Assembly (NCBI GenBank): GCA_016199665.1
Contig: JACQGG010000076.1
Span: 1-29,951, forward strand
DNA from: Acidobacteriota bacterium
GTDB taxonomy: Bacteria > Acidobacteriota > UBA6911 > JACQSX01
Length of the DNA: 29,951 nt
Reading direction: 5' to 3'
Positions 1 to 8,162 of the stretch are shown piece after piece. The notes under the pieces are model-generated. The model had not been told where the DNA came from, did no database searches, and worked only from the letters and a program-made list of their open reading frames with translations. A program made the translations under genes and the position numbers. Numbering within the stretch: the first letter of the stretch is position 1; the number at the start of each line of letters is the position of its first letter.

Positions 1-287
1 AGCCGGATCAGCTCTCCGTAGACAGCGCGCGGCCAGGGGAACTGCCATCCGAAGTTGTCGGCAAACTGCTGCAGCGAGGCGTCGTCGATGCCGATGATCA
101 CCAGGTCCTGGGGGGTCTGCCGCGGCCCCCGGAGAACCGACATCATGAAGTCGTAGCTTCTTCCTTCCAGCGCATTCAGGTAGGGGGTATACAGGGAAAG
201 GGCCCCGACCGCCGCGAACGAGAAGATGAGGAAGATGAACGCCGCGACGGATTCTTTCTTAGTCAGCAATGCAAGGAGTTTTTTCAT
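1..287 (-). CDS. CHASE2-domain sensor protein, N-terminal part (runs off the left edge)
   Basis: About 95 N-terminal residues are visible; the gene continues beyond base 1. After a short basic start (MKKLLALLTKKES) comes one hydrophobic segment at about residues 14-36. It is followed by the typical opening of a CHASE2 extracytoplasmic sensor domain: a VIIGIDDASL motif near residues 70-79 and a GWQFPWPR motif about ten residues later. CHASE2 domains normally lie outside the membrane and are joined to adenylate cyclase, kinase or phosphatase output domains; which one is used here cannot be seen. The ATG at 287 has a good AGGAGG ribosome binding site. The gene lies 95 bp downstream of the FecR-TPR-barrel gene on the same strand, so the two are probably co-transcribed and may form one envelope-sensing unit (inference). 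Confidence 0.75.
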   Translation of the reverse strand, partial: MKKLLALLTKKESVAAFIFLIFSFAAVGALSLYTPYLNALEGRSYDFMMSVLRGPRQTPQDLVIIGIDDASLQQFADNFGWQFPWPRAVYGELIR

Positions 288-382
288 GGATGGCCCTCCT
301 GTTCACACATAAACGTGGTTGTCGACATGGACGTTACGTGGAACTCCCTGCAGTCGCCGCCCGGATGTCGCCCCCTACAGTT

Positions 383-3300
383 TCAGAAATTCATCCGCAG
401 CAGAAAGCTCAACTGGCGGGCGGGAACCCGCGGATCCAAGGAAAGCGGATCGGCCAGGAACTGGTATCTCCGGTCAAAGAGATTCAACACCTTGAACGAA
501 AGCAGTCCTTTCTTGCGCGCAAGCTCGTAGGAAAACGCCACGTCGGTCGTCCAGACACCCAGTTCCGAGTGACTCGGTTTCATCAAGGCGATGGGAACTG
601 AACCTGCGGCCTGCAGCACAATCCCGCGCTGGTTCAGGTAACTGGCGCGATATTCAAACGCGTAGCGGTGCGGGTCAACATAGAACACCCCGAACCGCAC
701 CAAGTCATCGTGTCGTGAAAATCCCAGGCCTTCGTCCCGCACAAGGGAATATTCCGGCACGAATGTCAGACGTTCAGTGAGGAACTGATTCCACACAATT
801 CCCGACCCGTAGAAGTGCCCCACAAAGTTCGCCGGCAGGTCCAGCGTGCAGGTGGCCCTCGGATCGTCGGGACAAGCAAAGTTCAGGAAATCATAAATCG
901 GCGTTTCGCGCTCTCTCCAATGCGCGGTCGCCCTGACAAAGGCGTTCTTGCCATAACGCTGGTCCCACCCGAAACTGTAACTGCTGCTCCGAGTAAGCTC
1001 GAGTTCATTCTGACCGAGGAGGAATCCATTGATGTGGGTCGGAGCGAGGGTAGCATTGGGGTGGCCCTGTAGAACCCGCATTGCGGCAAAGCGGAAGGTG
1101 GTGGATTGCAGGGGTGTAAACAGAACCCCGCCCTGAGGATTCCAGTATGAAGTCGCGCGATCAAATCGCAGTGGAAAAGCATAGAGGGCGGCCGGCTCCC
1201 GCCGAAAATCAGCGGACGACCGGCAAAATCCGGTAGCCCGGTCCAACTGCTCCCCGGACTGACACTCCTGCTCCACTAACCTTCGCTCATCGGTATCATC
1301 AAAAATATTGTTGTCATTGGACCACTGGTAGCTCAGCCCCGCGGTAAGAATCAGCCTTGGACTCACAACATAATCCGCCTGCAGGAACGCCGTCTTGAAG
1401 CGGACTCTTTGAGCCTTGAAAATCGCATCCAGCCTTGCTTGATCCGGGTCGGCGTAAAGCATGCCGCCGGTTCTGCCAATGGCCGCATAGTTCAGCCCAT
1501 TCGGCAAACGGAATCGAGTGTCGTGTAACACGCGCCTTCCGCGAAAACGACCCTCATAGATTTCTCCCCCATATTTGAACTGGAATCGGGAGACCTTGAG
1601 CAGATGCTCGGCCTGGAGATTGAGGAACGGCGACCGGATGGAGTCGCGCTGATCAAATCTGACGCGCAAAACAGTTCGAGCGTCGGGAGTATCAAAGACC
1701 GTCTCAGTGCTTTGGGCGGAGAAATCAATTACAACGTCTGATCCAGGCCTCAACTGCACGTGGTAACCGATCTCCGCCCGATGCAGTCTTGAAAAGATCC
1801 TCCGGCTGTCGTTATTGGCGTTGCCGGTCATAGGGTCGGAGATGGGGGCCGTGCCCCCGTCTCCTGAGATCAAGACCGGCGCGCCATGATCCCCAGATCG
1901 GGTTTGCAGGTGCGAATAGTAAAGAAGAAAGTCGCTGTAAGCAGTCAGGGCAAACTTGAAGATGTTGACGGTCGAGTAATCCCGCGAATCGTCATTGACA
2001 GGGCGGAGTCCTTCGCTGAAGTTGTGTAGGAAACTTGACGTGAACGCGAAGCGCTGGGACCCTCCGCTGGAAATGACGGTTTCGCCGTCGCTGCGATGCT
2101 CAGTCGAAAAGGAAGGAGTGGACACGCTTAAGAGCCCGGCGCGCTGTTCGGCTGTCCAGTTTATGCGGGGCAATTCAAAGAGGGTCGTATAGTCGTTAAA
2201 GGCATTAAAAGAATTGGAGTTGACCGGCAGCAGCAAGCGCGTCAGGAGGAGTTCGCCGCCGGCTGCCAGAGTACGCCCCGGCAGGTTCAAGAACGTGCCG
2301 GCCAGAAACAGGCGCGCAGAACTGTTGGCTGGATCGGCAAGATTGGACTTGATCGCCTCCGAATTCGCCCACTCTGACAGCCCCAGGCGGTTAAACGATG
2401 TCGCCAGGCTTACGTTTCGAGTGGCGCGGTCCTCATCCAGCACGAAACGGCTTCGGTAGACGGCGCGGTTGTCGTTGAGGCGAATCGACTCCTGGAAACT
2501 CTTCACCGCGGCACCCGGCTCGCTCAAGTCATTCCGAAAGATTCCTGAGTAGAGATGCGGTGTCGGGTCTCGAGGGTCGAGCTTGATGGCATCCGCCAGT
2601 GCGGTGAAGGCCTGTTCGAACTTCCGCTCCTCATAGAACGCCTTGCCCAGATAGCTCTGGTAAAGCGCAATCTGCGGCTCAAGCGTCGTGGCCAGCAGCA
2701 TTTCCGCCTCAGCATCTATCGGCTTGCCGCGCCGCATATGCACGATCCCCAGCCCCAGGTGCGGCTCGCCGCGGGTGCTGTCCTGCCTAATGGAGGTTTC
2801 AAAGGCGACGCCCGCTACATCGGTTTTGGCCTGTCCCAGCAGAATAAAACCAAGCAGCGAATGGGCCGCCGCTTCCTCGGGAGCAACCGCCAGCGCCCGG
2901 CGGACCACTTCTTCCGCCCGGGCGCTGTTGCCCGCCCCGTACAGCAGCTTGGCGTATTGAACCTGCCCCTGGAGGAAATTGGGATCCAGCCGCAGCGCCG
3001 TCTCCGCCGACCGGGTCGCCGCAGGCAGATCGAAGAAGCTTTGCTGCGCAATGCTCAGACTAAAATGCGCAGAAGGCGACCCGGCGTTGGCCTGCACCGC
3101 CCGCTGCGCGGCGGCCAGCGCTTCATCTTTGTTGTTCTGGGTCAGGTAAACATTGGAGAGCAGTCCCTGCGCCAGCGGATAGGAAGCGTCCCCGGCTGGA
3201 ACCGACAGCAGCAGCGAGCGGGAAGTCTCCGCGTCTCCGGCGATCAGATCCAGCATTGCTTTGTGGAACTTCAGCCGGCCGTCGTCTCCCGGATCCTTGA

Positions 3301-4339
3301 CGTGGTTGTAAGCCTCGACGAATTCATTCAGCCGGTAATGCGCCAGCGAAAGCCCCAGGCGCGTCCGCGCCGACTGCACCGGCGCCTGGCCCAGCTCCCG
3401 GATGGCGTCGCCGATGCGATTTTGTTCCAGCAGGACCCAGCCGCGGGTTTCCGAAGCCTGAGGCGAAGTGACTCCCTGCAGCGTTGTCAAAGCGGCGGCG
3501 TTGTCTCCGGCGTCGTGCTGCGTCTGGGCCAGGCGCACCGGGTCGCCGGTTGCCCCGGCCAGCGCGCCCCGGGCCGCGTCGACCGAGGCATAAAGAAACG
3601 GATAGTCGCGCGGGCTGACCGTGCCGGAGTAAAACAGCGTCCACTGCACCGCGTCCTGAGGATTGAGGATGATAATCTTGGTCGGCGCCTGGCCGATGCG
3701 GGCTCGCCCCTGCTCGCCGCTGTTGACCAGAACAAAGCCTTGATCGTTGCGGTAGTCCACGGAACCGTCCACGACGGTTATCACCGACTCGCCGTCGTCG
3801 GCAACCTTGAGATCGAATTCCGTTCCACGGATGGCGGCGGTCACCGCCGGCGTGTTGACTCGGACATCGGCCGGCGTCTTCCTGGCGCGCAGCGCGGCCT
3901 GGCCGGAGGCCATGTTCAATATGCTCTGGTCGGCGCGGGCTCCGGCCTGCGCCACGCGCACCAGCAGGTTGCTGGTCTGGCGCACCGCCGTCAATTGAAG
4001 CTGGGTGTTGGCGTTCAGCTTCAACTGCGTTTCATCGGCGAGCAAGATCGCCGCCCGGCTCTGGGAGCCGGTGCGGATAGCGTCTCCGGTATTCAGAGTC
4101 TGGTTGTTGGCCGCCGGGGTGAAACCACCCTGGCCGCCGGCCTGGACTTCGACGCGCCCGATGGCGCTGACCAGTTTTCCCGCGATCTGGGCAAGGCCGG
4201 CCTCCGGCAGACAAAGACCGAGCAACAGCAGCATGGAAAATTTTCTCATTTTTTGATTGTGCATGATTGCAGCGGGAGTCGTGTCGCGTGCCGCACCTTC
4301 ACCGCCGCTCCCTCGCGGTCGCGCCTCGGCTCGGTGCAT
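383..4339 (-). CDS. FecR domain - TPR - outer-membrane beta-barrel fusion protein
   Basis: A predicted exported protein of up to 1318 residues. The first ATG (4339) follows the rpoD stop by 6 nt and has a weak AAGAGAG site, but a clear signal peptide (MRKFSMLLLLGLCLPEAGLAQ) begins only at Met31 (4249), so an internal start at 4264 or 4249 is likely. Residues about 50-215 form a FecR domain, with an INTGDAIRTG-like stretch (here LNTGDAIRTG) and an AIRGTEFDLKV core. Residues about 260-640 are tetratricopeptide-type helical repeats (for example AAAHSLLGFILLGQAK). From about 690 to the end the sequence alternates in the manner of an outer-membrane barrel and ends in the terminal phenylalanine typical of such proteins (LLRMNF). 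No TonB plug domain is evident. The likely role is a surface or periplasmic sensing or secretion platform; the substrate is unknown. In many bacteria FecR and TPR-barrel parts are separate genes. Confidence 0.8.
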   Translation of the reverse strand: MHRAEARPRGSGGEGAARDTTPAAIMHNQKMRKFSMLLLLGLCLPEAGLAQIAGKLVSAIGRVEVQAGGQGGFTPAANNQTLNTGDAIRTGSQSRAAILLADETQLKLNANTQLQLTAVRQTSNLLVRVAQAGARADQSILNMASGQAALRARKTPADVRVNTPAVTAAIRGTEFDLKVADDGESVITVVDGSVDYRNDQGFVLVNSGEQGRARIGQAPTKIIILNPQDAVQWTLFYSGTVSPRDYPFLYASVDAARGALAGATGDPVRLAQTQHDAGDNAAALTTLQGVTSPQASETRGWVLLEQNRIGDAIRELGQAPVQSARTRLGLSLAHYRLNEFVEAYNHVKDPGDDGRLKFHKAMLDLIAGDAETSRSLLLSVPAGDASYPLAQGLLSNVYLTQNNKDEALAAAQRAVQANAGSPSAHFSLSIAQQSFFDLPAATRSAETALRLDPNFLQGQVQYAKLLYGAGNSARAEEVVRRALAVAPEEAAAHSLLGFILLGQAKTDVAGVAFETSIRQDSTRGEPHLGLGIVHMRRGKPIDAEAEMLLATTLEPQIALYQSYLGKAFYEERKFEQAFTALADAIKLDPRDPTPHLYSGIFRNDLSEPGAAVKSFQESIRLNDNRAVYRSRFVLDEDRATRNVSLATSFNRLGLSEWANSEAIKSNLADPANSSARLFLAGTFLNLPGRTLAAGGELLLTRLLLPVNSNSFNAFNDYTTLFELPRINWTAEQRAGLLSVSTPSFSTEHRSDGETVISSGGSQRFAFTSSFLHNFSEGLRPVNDDSRDYSTVNIFKFALTAYSDFLLYYSHLQTRSGDHGAPVLISGDGGTAPISDPMTGNANNDSRRIFSRLHRAEIGYHVQLRPGSDVVIDFSAQSTETVFDTPDARTVLRVRFDQRDSIRSPFLNLQAEHLLKVSRFQFKYGGEIYEGRFRGRRVLHDTRFRLPNGLNYAAIGRTGGMLYADPDQARLDAIFKAQRVRFKTAFLQADYVVSPRLILTAGLSYQWSNDNNIFDDTDERRLVEQECQSGEQLDRATGFCRSSADFRREPAALYAFPLRFDRATSYWNPQGGVLFTPLQSTTFRFAAMRVLQGHPNATLAPTHINGFLLGQNELELTRSSSYSFGWDQRYGKNAFVRATAHWRERETPIYDFLNFACPDDPRATCTLDLPANFVGHFYGSGIVWNQFLTERLTFVPEYSLVRDEGLGFSRHDDLVRFGVFYVDPHRYAFEYRASYLNQRGIVLQAAGSVPIALMKPSHSELGVWTTDVAFSYELARKKGLLSFKVLNLFDRRYQFLADPLSLDPRVPARQLSFLLRMNF

Positions 4340-4345
4340 TCTCTC

Positions 4346-6037
4346 TTAGTCGTGGGCGCTGGATTCCAGGAATGTCTTCAGCCGCCGTGAACGGCTTGGA
4401 TGGCGCAGTTTGCGCAGCGCCTTGGCTTCAATCTGGCGAATTCGCTCGCGTGTGACGGAGAACTTCTGCCCCACTTCTTCCAGCGTGTGCTCGCTGCCGT
4501 CGCCGATGCCGAAGCGCATCCGGATGACCTGCTCTTCGCGCGCCGTGAGGGTCTGTAGCACCGACGCGGTCTGCTCTTTCAGATTGATGTTGATGACCGC
4601 CTCGGCCGGCGAGACCACCCCGCGGTCTTCAATGAAGTCCCCGAGATGGCTGTCTTCCTCTTCCCCAATGGGAGTTTCCAGCGAGATCGGCTCCTGCGCA
4701 ATCTTGAGGATCTTTCGCACTTTGGAGACCGGAATGTCCATCTTCTTGGCGATTTCCTCAGAAGTCGGCTCCCGGCCATATTCCTGTACCAGGCTGCGCG
4801 AAGTGCGAATCAGCTTGTTGATGGTTTCAATCATGTGCACGGGAATGCGGATGGTGCGCGCCTGGTCGGCAATGGCCCGCGTGATCGCCTGGCGAATCCA
4901 CCAGGTGGCATAGGTGCTGAATTTGTAGCCGCGCCGGTACTCAAACTTGTCCACCGCTTTCATCAGTCCGATGTTCCCTTCCTGAATCAAATCCAGAAAC
5001 TGAAGCCCGCGGTTGGTGTATTTCTTGGCGATGGAGACCACCAGCCGCAGGTTGGCCTCGACCAGCTCTTTCTTGGCGATGTCAGCCTCCAGCTCCCCGC
5101 TCTTGATCGTGGCCAAGGCGCGCTTGAGCTCCGGCGCCGTCTGCAAGGCGAAGGCCTCCAGCGTGCGGATCTCATGGTTCACCTGACGCAGGCGCCCCTT
5201 GATTTTCTTGGACTCCTCCAGCTTCAAAGGCCCTTCCTGCAGCCGCTGGAGTTTGCGGTGTTCCCGTTCCAGCATCACCACGCGATTGACGGTCGCCTTG
5301 ATGGCCCCCACCAGGTGCTCGTGCATTATCGGCGTCAAATCGAGGTCCCGGATGTGATTGGCCATGGGAATGCGAAACCGCGCCAGGCGGCTCAGCAGCT
5401 TCTTGTAGCGCGCCGACCCCTTTCGTACCCCTTCCAGCTTCTTTCGAACTTTCTGCGCCTCTTTCTCCAGCTCCGCCACCTGCCGCGTCACCTGCAGCGT
5501 TTGGGAGCGGTGCTGCTCAATCATCTGATCGGTGATCTCCTCCTCATTAATAGTGATGAACTCCTTGATTCCGATCTCGTTCTTTCGCAGCCTCTCGCCC
5601 AGCTTCAGAATCTCCTGCACCACGATGGGAGAACGGGACAGGGCCTTGGTCACCGTCTTCTGGCCGCGCTCGATACGCTTGGCAATCTCGACCTCGCCCT
5701 CGCGGCTCAACAGGGGTACGGTTCCCATCTCCCGCAGGTACATGCGAACCGGATCGTTGGTCTTGTCCAGCACTTCGGCGCCGGGTTCGGCCTCTCCCTC
5801 GTCTGACTCGTCTTCACCCGGTTTGTCTCCCTTCTTCTGGATCTCGTGGAAACGAACCTCCGAGTCCACCACTTCGATTCCGGCAGATCCGAACAGGTAG
5901 AAGATGTTGTCCAGATCCTCCGATGAGCTGATGTTGTCGGGCAGAATATCGTTGACTTCGTCGTACAGGAGATAACCCTTCTCCTTGCCAAGGCTGATCA
6001 GTTCCTTCACGCCGTCGTACTTATCTTCAATTGACAA
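4346..6037 (-). CDS. rpoD: RNA polymerase primary sigma factor RpoD (sigma-70)
   Basis: A 563-residue housekeeping sigma factor. Region 1.1 is recognisable at the start (residues 1-60). It is followed by an acidic linker, region 1.2 (DPVRMYLREMGTVPLLSREG, 95-114), a non-conserved helical insert, and region 2 from about 325 with LRLVVSIAKKYTNRGLQFLD and the DNA-melting segment YKFSTYATWWIRQA near 371-384. Region 3 follows, then the region 4.2 helix-turn-helix (LEEVGQKFSVTRERIRQIEA) near the C-terminus. It directs core polymerase to -35/-10 promoters. The start is TTG at 6037, preceded at good spacing by AAAGGAG; the nearby ATG is out of frame and closes after five codons. dnaG lies 100 bp upstream, the classic pairing, but rpsU is absent. 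The FecR fusion gene begins 6 nt after the stop. Confidence 0.98.
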   Translation of the reverse strand: MSIEDKYDGVKELISLGKEKGYLLYDEVNDILPDNISSSEDLDNIFYLFGSAGIEVVDSEVRFHEIQKKGDKPGEDESDEGEAEPGAEVLDKTNDPVRMYLREMGTVPLLSREGEVEIAKRIERGQKTVTKALSRSPIVVQEILKLGERLRKNEIGIKEFITINEEEITDQMIEQHRSQTLQVTRQVAELEKEAQKVRKKLEGVRKGSARYKKLLSRLARFRIPMANHIRDLDLTPIMHEHLVGAIKATVNRVVMLEREHRKLQRLQEGPLKLEESKKIKGRLRQVNHEIRTLEAFALQTAPELKRALATIKSGELEADIAKKELVEANLRLVVSIAKKYTNRGLQFLDLIQEGNIGLMKAVDKFEYRRGYKFSTYATWWIRQAITRAIADQARTIRIPVHMIETINKLIRTSRSLVQEYGREPTSEEIAKKMDIPVSKVRKILKIAQEPISLETPIGEEEDSHLGDFIEDRGVVSPAEAVININLKEQTASVLQTLTAREEQVIRMRFGIGDGSEHTLEEVGQKFSVTRERIRQIEAKALRKLRHPSRSRRLKTFLESSAHD

Positions 6038-6137
6038 TGCCCATCTCCTTTGCTCCCAGCCCCCTCAAAACGGCAAAAACTTGATGATCGACCCCGATCA
6101 CTATGACACAAACCTGGCGCTGTCGCAGAGGCATCCC

Positions 6138-7886
6138 TTATGACAGTAACTGCAACTGGCGGGTAATCTCAAGCTTTCGCTTGTACAGACGATCCACTTC
6201 CTCTGCCTGCAGGCTCTTCTCCGCTTCGGCAATGCGGGTCTGCAGTTCCTTTCGGGTCTGTTCCAGGCTGAGCCTTTTCAGGGCAGTGACGCAGTGAAGC
6301 GCCTCGGCGCGGTTCGGTTCCGGGTCACAAGATGAAGTCAGCACCAAATCTGAAAGGAGCTCTTTCTGCTGCGGATCCGACAGTGCATCCTGCAGATTCA
6401 AGAATGTAATCTCCCGATTGCTGCCGTAGAAATCCCGCAGGACTCTGAAAATAGGCTCCGTGGTCAAGCCCCTGTAATCGTCATCCTGAAGCTGCGGCAA
6501 AGCCTCACCTCTGGCTTCCTTAGATTCGACCAGCAATTTTACCAGACGTTGTTCCGTCCGGGTAACTTCCTGGCTGAGCGTAATGGCTATCTTTGCGTCC
6601 TTTTTTCTCTCGACCGCCACTTTTCTCAGCTCCGCCAAAATCAGGGAGCTGTCCAGGTTCAACCTCTCCGCCAGACGACCCACCGTTTCTGAACGTTCGA
6701 TTCGGTTTGGAAGCAGTGCGACGTAGGGAAGCAACTGGTTCAACACATTGACTTTTCCCTTGGGACTCGCGGCGGCCCTTTCGCCTTGAATTGCCGAATC
6801 AAGAAGGAAATCGATGTACGCACTGGAACGCTTCAAACGCTCCAGGTAGGCCTCGGCGCCCTCGCGGCGAATGAAGGCGTCCGGATCCAGGCCGTTGGGC
6901 AGCGACAGTACGTTGACCCGAAAACCTTCCTGCAGGAACAAGTCAATGGAGCGGCGGGCGGCGGCGCTTCCGGCCAGATCCGGATCGTAGTTGACCACAA
7001 CATTGCGCGTGTAGCGGCCGAGAAGCCTCACCTGATTTGGCGTCAGGCTGGTTCCCAGCGAAGCAACCACATTGCGAACACCGTTCAGGTGCGGCACCAT
7101 CAGGTCAAAGTAGCCTTCCACCAGGATGGCGAAATCCTTCTGCCGAATTTGTTCCTTCGACAAATGCAAACCAAAGAGGCAGCTCCCCTTGCTGTAAATC
7201 GGAGTTTCCGGCGAATTAAGATATTTCGGTATGCCTTCGCCAAACACACGTCCGCCGAGCGCAATGACGCGACCCGTGAGATCCAGGATCGGAACCATCA
7301 CACGGCCCCGGAACCGGTCGTGAAACGAACCCGGACCGGGACTTTTCAGCAGACCACACAGATCTATTTCCGATTCCTCGAAACCCTGCCTTCTGAGGAA
7401 TTTCAAGAGCTCGTTCCCGGCGCGCGGGGCCCAGCCGAGACCAAAGCGCGCCATTGCCTCCGCATGGACCCCGCGTTCCCGCAGGTACTCCTGTACTGGT
7501 TCGGCAGTCTCTTCCAGTTGACGCTGGTAAAACCTCGCGGCCTGCTCCATGACCGAATAAAGCCGCTCCTTTTCGCGCGCCTGCGACGGGTTTTGCGTTC
7601 GTTGGGGAAGGGGGAGTCCCGCTTTCTGCGCCAACGCCTTGATCGCCTCCGGAAAGGAGAGACCCTCGATCATTTCCAGAAACTTAAAAACGTCTCCCGA
7701 AACACCGCAGCCGAAGCATTTGAAGATTTTCTTGCTCTCGCTGACATAAAAGGATGGCGTCTTCTCACTGTGAAAGGGACAAAGCGCGGAGAAATCCTTA
7801 CCCGCCCTCTTCAGCGTGACGTACTCGGAAATAACCTGAACGATGCTGACGCTGTTGCGAACTTCTTCCGTGAAGTGCTGATCCAT
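6138..7886 (-). CDS. dnaG: DNA primase DnaG
   Basis: A 582-residue bacterial primase that makes RNA primers at the replication fork. The N-terminal zinc ribbon has ligands C36, H39, C57 and C60 (CPFH ... CFGC). The catalytic core has the RFRGRVMVPI block near 191-200. The Toprim domain carries the conserved glutamate of VEGYFD (E257) and the metal-binding DPD pair D301/D303. The last 130 or so residues are helical and correspond to the DnaB-interaction region, which is short compared with E. coli. The ATG at 7886 gives the normal family start, although no strong ribosome binding site precedes it. It is upstream of rpoD on the same strand, as in the macromolecular-synthesis operon. The upstream gap holds an inverted pair of heptad repeats instead of rpsU. 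Confidence 0.98.
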   Translation of the reverse strand: MDQHFTEEVRNSVSIVQVISEYVTLKRAGKDFSALCPFHSEKTPSFYVSESKKIFKCFGCGVSGDVFKFLEMIEGLSFPEAIKALAQKAGLPLPQRTQNPSQAREKERLYSVMEQAARFYQRQLEETAEPVQEYLRERGVHAEAMARFGLGWAPRAGNELLKFLRRQGFEESEIDLCGLLKSPGPGSFHDRFRGRVMVPILDLTGRVIALGGRVFGEGIPKYLNSPETPIYSKGSCLFGLHLSKEQIRQKDFAILVEGYFDLMVPHLNGVRNVVASLGTSLTPNQVRLLGRYTRNVVVNYDPDLAGSAAARRSIDLFLQEGFRVNVLSLPNGLDPDAFIRREGAEAYLERLKRSSAYIDFLLDSAIQGERAAASPKGKVNVLNQLLPYVALLPNRIERSETVGRLAERLNLDSSLILAELRKVAVERKKDAKIAITLSQEVTRTEQRLVKLLVESKEARGEALPQLQDDDYRGLTTEPIFRVLRDFYGSNREITFLNLQDALSDPQQKELLSDLVLTSSCDPEPNRAEALHCVTALKRLSLEQTRKELQTRIAEAEKSLQAEEVDRLYKRKLEITRQLQLLS

Positions 7887-7950
7887 GCCCGGAGGGAGTC
7901 AATCCCCACTGAAATTACTCATTATTTCCCGCGCTGCGGTCAAGGTCAAG

Positions 7951-8020
7951 GGAAGAAAAGCAGAGGGGAAAGCAGAGAACAGAAGGCGGAAAGCGGAAGG
8001 CGGAAAGCGGAAGGCGGTGG
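7951..8020 (+). repeat. Heptad repeat array A1 (GCGGAAG family)
   Basis: The clean core at 7972-8020 divides exactly into seven 7-nt units: GCAGAGA, ACAGAAG, GCGGAAA, GCGGAAG, GCGGAAA, GCGGAAG and GCGGTGG. More degenerate purine-rich units extend back to about 7951. It lies in the 276-bp gap between dnaG and mutS2, 65 bp upstream of the dnaG start. Its inverted partner is at 8114-8155. The 93 bp between the two arms show no gene or motif that I recognise. Confidence 0.8.
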
Positions 8021-8113
8021 ATACCATGGCGCATCGGCGCGCCTTCTCGACGCCTCTCATGGCAGCAACGGTCGGCCGTCGGCGGCGCAGAGAAATCGCC
8101 CCAGCTCCCTGGA

Positions 8114-8155
8114 CTTCCGCCTTCTGCCTTCCGCTTTCTGCCTTCTTCTTCCCCC
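8114..8155 (-). repeat. Heptad repeat array A2 (inverted partner of A1)
   Basis: Six consecutive 7-nt units on the plus strand: CTTCCGC, CTTCTGC, CTTCCGC, TTTCTGC, CTTCTTC and TTCCCCC. They are the reverse complement of the A1 family in the same seven-base register. The array ends 7 nt short of the mutS2 stop codon at 8163-8165, so it is in the 3' untranslated region of mutS2. Together with A1 it could fold into a long imperfect stem around a 93-bp loop. Confidence 0.8.
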
Positions 8156-8162
8156 TACCCCG

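Noticed and set aside
2555..4390. A 611-codon plus-strand open frame opposite the FecR-TPR-barrel gene
   Set aside because: It is antisense to a gene with clear domains and a signal peptide, has arginine/glutamine-rich composition typical of GC-rich shadow frames and shows no motif.
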